Source of the DNA: Rhodobacter sp. | Lineage (GTDB): Bacteria > Pseudomonadota > Alphaproteobacteria > Rhodobacterales > Rhodobacteraceae | NCBI GenBank assembly: GCA_020637515.1 | Contig: JACKKG010000001.1 | Location: 868,001 to 932,000 of the forward strand | Length of the DNA: 64,000 bases | Reading direction: 5' to 3' | Part shown: positions 61,461-64,000 of the stretch, one piece after another | Layout of the letters: each line of letters opens with the position of its first letter | How positions within the stretch are numbered: the stretch's first letter is position 1 | Made by a program: the position numbers and the translations under genes | Notes under the pieces: generated by a model | Database searches by the model: none | Seen by the model: only the letters and a program-made list of their open reading frames with translations | Told to the model about the DNA's origin: nothing

Positions 61461-63431
61461 TTATTCCGCGGCAACCTGCGCCGCGCCGGTGTCGAAGACC
61501 CGGGCATCGCGCAGTTCCAGCGTGGCTTTCAGCACGCCCTTGCGGCCGTCCTCGTAGCTGACCTCGGTTTCGGTATAGACCGAGGCCGCGCCGTCATAGA
61601 GCCCGGCGATCAGGTCCGCGTATTTCTGCTCGACGATGTTGCGCCGGACCTTGCGGGTGCGGGTCATCTCGCCGTCGTCGGCATCGAGTTCCTTGTGCAG
61701 CACCAGGAAACGGTGGATCTGGCAGCCCGACAGCATCGGGTCCTGCGCGACCGAGGCGTTCACCGTCTCGACATGCTCCTGGATCGAACCGAGGACGCGC
61801 GGGTGCCCGGCCAGTTCCTGATAGCTGGAATAGGCGATGTTGTTGCGTTCCGCCCAGTTGCCCACGGCGGCCAGGTCGATGTTGATGAAGGCGACGCAGT
61901 GGTCGCGGTCGTTGCCGAACAGCACGGCCTCCAGGATGTCGGGATAGAACTTCAGCTTGTTCTCGACATATTTGGGCGCGAACATCCGGCCGTCGGCCAG
62001 CTTGCCCACGTCCTTGGCGCGGTCGATGATCCTGAGATGCCCGGTGCCATCCTCGAAGAAGCCGGCGTCCCCCGTCGCGACCCAGCCATCGGCGTCCTTG
62101 GTCGAGGCGGTGCTTTCGGGGTTCTTGTAATATTCCACGAACACCCCGGGCGAGCGGTAGAACACCTCGCCGTTTTCGGCGATGCGCACCTCGACCCCGG
62201 GGCTGGGCACGCCCACGGTGTCCGAACGGACCTCGCCATCGGGCTGCTGGGTGATGAACACCGACGCCTCGGTCTGGCCGTAGAGCTGCTTCAGGTTGAT
62301 GCCCAGCGAGCGGTAGAAATCGAAGATCTCGGGACCGATCGCCTCGCCGGCGGTATAGGCAACGCGGATGTTCGACAGGCCCAGCGTGTTTTTCAGCGGG
62401 CCATAGACCAGCGCCTCGCCCATGCGGTATTTCAGCCGGTCCGCGGCGCTGACGGGCTTGCCGTCCAGGATCGCGCCGCCGACCTTTCGCGCGTGGGCCA
62501 TGTAGCGGTCAAAGAGGCGCTTCTTGGTGGCGCCCGCGTCCTCCATGCGGATCATGACGGTGGTCAGCATCGTCTCGAATACGCGCGGCGGGGCAAAGAA
62601 ATAGCTGGGGCCGATCTCGCGCAGGTCATGCATCATGGTTTCGGCGTTCTCGGGGCAGTTCACGCAGAACCCGGTCCAATACGCCTGGCCGACCGAAAAG
62701 ATGAAATCGCCCACCCAGGCCATCGGCAGATAGGCGAGGACTTCCTCGTTCAGGCCCAGGTGGTCGAACTCGGCCGAGGCTTTCGCCGTCTCGATGATGT
62801 TGCGGTTCGACAGCACCACGCCCTTGGGCTTTCCGGTGGTGCCCGAGGTGTAGAGCATCACGCAGGTGCTGTCATAGGTCAGTTCGGCCCGGCGCGCGGC
62901 CAGTTCCGCCTCGAACCGGCTGTGGCCGGCGCGGCCCTCGGCCTGCACGTCGGACAGCCAGTTCATGCGGCCGTGGTCGTATTTGCGCATTCCGCGCTTG
63001 TCGAGATAAAGGATCTGTTCGATGCTTTGCGCGCTGCCCTGGACCTCGATGACCTTGTCCACCTGCTCCTGATCGCCGCAAATGGCAAAGCGCGCGCCGC
63101 AATGCTCCAGCACATAGGCCATCTCGTCGGCCACCGCGTCCTGATAGAGAGCGACCGGAACCGCCCCCACCGATTGCGCGGCGACCATCGCCCAATACAA
63201 CGCCGGGCGGTTGCGACCGATGATCGCGACATAGTCGCCCCGGTTCATGCCCAGGGCCAGAAAGCCCAGGGCCATGGCGTCGATCTCGGCCGCGGTTTCC
63301 TTCCAGGTCCAGGCCTGCCAGATGCCGAATTCCTTTTCGCGGTAGGCGGTCGAATTGGCGAACTGCACCGCGTTGCGTGCCAGCAGGGCCGGCACGGATT
63401 GCAGCGCCGCTTGTTTGGCGGTCGTGGTCAC
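61461..63431 (-). CDS. AMP-dependent acyl-CoA ligase (FadD-like), second cluster
   Basis: A 656-residue ANL ligase, the first gene of the second cluster. The P-loop MLYTSGTTGKPKGVVLS lies near residues 192-208, the YGQTEAS segment near 385, the ATGDAGFFEDGTGHLRIIDR hinge near 450, and the lid domain follows. It starts with GTG at 63431. The pair of this gene with the first cluster's ligase suggests that transporter and ligase co-selection occurred at least twice. Its substrate is unknown; the length fits long-chain or bubblegum-type ligases. Confidence 0.87.
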   Translation of the reverse strand: MTTTAKQAALQSVPALLARNAVQFANSTAYREKEFGIWQAWTWKETAAEIDAMALGFLALGMNRGDYVAIIGRNRPALYWAMVAAQSVGAVPVALYQDAVADEMAYVLEHCGARFAICGDQEQVDKVIEVQGSAQSIEQILYLDKRGMRKYDHGRMNWLSDVQAEGRAGHSRFEAELAARRAELTYDSTCVMLYTSGTTGKPKGVVLSNRNIIETAKASAEFDHLGLNEEVLAYLPMAWVGDFIFSVGQAYWTGFCVNCPENAETMMHDLREIGPSYFFAPPRVFETMLTTVMIRMEDAGATKKRLFDRYMAHARKVGGAILDGKPVSAADRLKYRMGEALVYGPLKNTLGLSNIRVAYTAGEAIGPEIFDFYRSLGINLKQLYGQTEASVFITQQPDGEVRSDTVGVPSPGVEVRIAENGEVFYRSPGVFVEYYKNPESTASTKDADGWVATGDAGFFEDGTGHLRIIDRAKDVGKLADGRMFAPKYVENKLKFYPDILEAVLFGNDRDHCVAFINIDLAAVGNWAERNNIAYSSYQELAGHPRVLGSIQEHVETVNASVAQDPMLSGCQIHRFLVLHKELDADDGEMTRTRKVRRNIVEQKYADLIAGLYDGAASVYTETEVSYEDGRKGVLKATLELRDARVFDTGAAQVAAE

Positions 63432-63624
63432 GAACAGTCTCCTCCCCAGTCGAATGCTGACGGGCCGTCCTCAACGACTGCCGCATCCGTTGCATGAATT
63501 GGTGGCGGCCGAGTATTGCCGGAGTTTTGCCCAATCCTAACGAATTGTTTCAGCCGATCCACAGGCCCTGGCACCCTCGCGGGGGCGCGTCCCGGCACTC
63601 TGGACCCCGCCACGCGACGAGGGC

Positions 63625-64000
63625 ATGGTGGCCGGTATGAAAACCGTCGCCGCCATCCCCGATTCCCGCCACAGCCGGCGGCTGAACCTGTCCGCCGGGG
63701 TGGCCTCGGTCGCGGTGGCGGTAACGCTGGTCGTGTTGAAACTGTGGGCGCTGGTCATGACGGGCGCGCTGTCGGTCGCGGCCTCGCTGGCGGACAACGC
63801 GCTTGATGTCATGGTTTCGGTCGCGGCGCTGGCGGCGATCGGCTACGCCACCCGCCCGGCTGACGAGGACCACACCTTTGGCCATACCTCGGCCGAGGAT
63901 CTGGCCGCGCTGTTGCAATCGGCCCTGGTGTTGATCTCGGCCGGGATGATCGGCGTGCTGGCGGCCCTGCGCCTGTTCGCCGCCGAACCCGCACCCGTCC
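63625..64000 (+). CDS. cation diffusion facilitator family transporter (partial)
   Basis: The first 125 codons are inside the window; the rest is cut off. Reading from the ATG at 63625 (or 63637) gives basic SRRLNLSAGVASVAVAVTLV, the metal-site helix ALSVAASLADNALDVMVSVA and the loop HTFGHTSAEDLAALLQSALV. The D-x-x-x-D and HxxxE-type residues fit a CDF exporter of Zn, Fe or Co (FieF/CzcD class). It is divergent from the second cluster's ligase gene with 193 bp between, where both promoters should lie. Confidence 0.82.
   Translation, partial: MVAGMKTVAAIPDSRHSRRLNLSAGVASVAVAVTLVVLKLWALVMTGALSVAASLADNALDVMVSVAALAAIGYATRPADEDHTFGHTSAEDLAALLQSALVLISAGMIGVLAALRLFAAEPAPV

Overview
The window is a 64 kb stretch of a high-GC chromosome from an alphaproteobacterium, most likely a member of the Rhodobacteraceae. 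The evidence is the run rnd-lptC-lptA-lptB-rpoN-hpf-ptsN, mutM divergent from ubiE-ubiB, the gyrB/recF/dnaN/dnaA/rpsT block, FlaF/FlbT-type flagellar regulation beside flagellin, a DUF2794 gene, and three def genes near fmt. The genus cannot be fixed from sequence reading alone. Nearly all of it is ordinary chromosomal backbone. One insertion sequence (29978-30806) is present, and no CRISPR array, prophage or rRNA was seen.

Layout, left to right. (1) 189-6804, plus strand: a complete branched-chain-amino-acid-type (LIV/HAAT) ABC transporter, livHMGF, translationally coupled to a FadD-like acyl-CoA ligase and followed by its periplasmic binding protein. (2) 6901-14033, minus strand: glutamate synthase gltB and gltD, with a GFA-type zinc protein and a periplasmic protein of unknown function between them. 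(3) 14245-16308: uppP, an NDUFA9-like oxidoreductase and tRNA-Leu(CAG). (4) 16468-21425: RNase D, the LPS-transport genes lptCAB, sigma-54, long HPF and PtsN. (5) 21427-29237: an RluA-type pseudouridine synthase, DUF2794, a possible small RNA, an I78-like lipoprotein, smpB, fmt, three tandem peptide deformylase genes (the third probably inactive), a MalY/PatB aminotransferase and a glutathionyl-hydroquinone-reductase-like GST.

(6) 29396-30914: a scar in which an IS5-family element separates a decapitated LysR regulator from a decapitated plus-strand gene. (7) 31113-39626, minus strand: rpsT, dnaA, dnaN, recF, a VOC protein, a LysE exporter, a small periplasmic protein and gyrB. (8) 39886-44904: a TauD-like dioxygenase, enoyl-CoA hydratase, mutM, ubiE and ubiB. 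(9) 44931-51185: flagellar genes, with flgD and fliK on one strand and a FlgJ/CheL rod protein, a FlgN-like chaperone, flagellin, flaF, flbT and a DUF1217 gene on the other. (10) 51377-55027: a small unknown gene, an N-formylglutamate amidohydrolase-like gene, tRNA-Val(GAC), rpmJ and a pseudo-caspase with peptidoglycan-binding domains. (11) 55063-63431, minus strand: a second LIV-type transporter with a FadD-like ligase at one end and a PaaK-like ligase at the other. A CDF metal transporter begins at 63625 and runs off the window.

How the genes work together: the two transporter clusters share a logic in which an uptake system is co-transcribed with CoA ligases, which suggests import of carboxylic acids and immediate CoA activation rather than simple amino-acid uptake. 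The most unusual items are the degenerate third deformylase, the cysteine-free caspase-like protein, the IS-associated deletion scar, and an unannotated promoter-hairpin-terminator segment beside smpB. I did not find a clear candidate for a wholly new multi-gene system.
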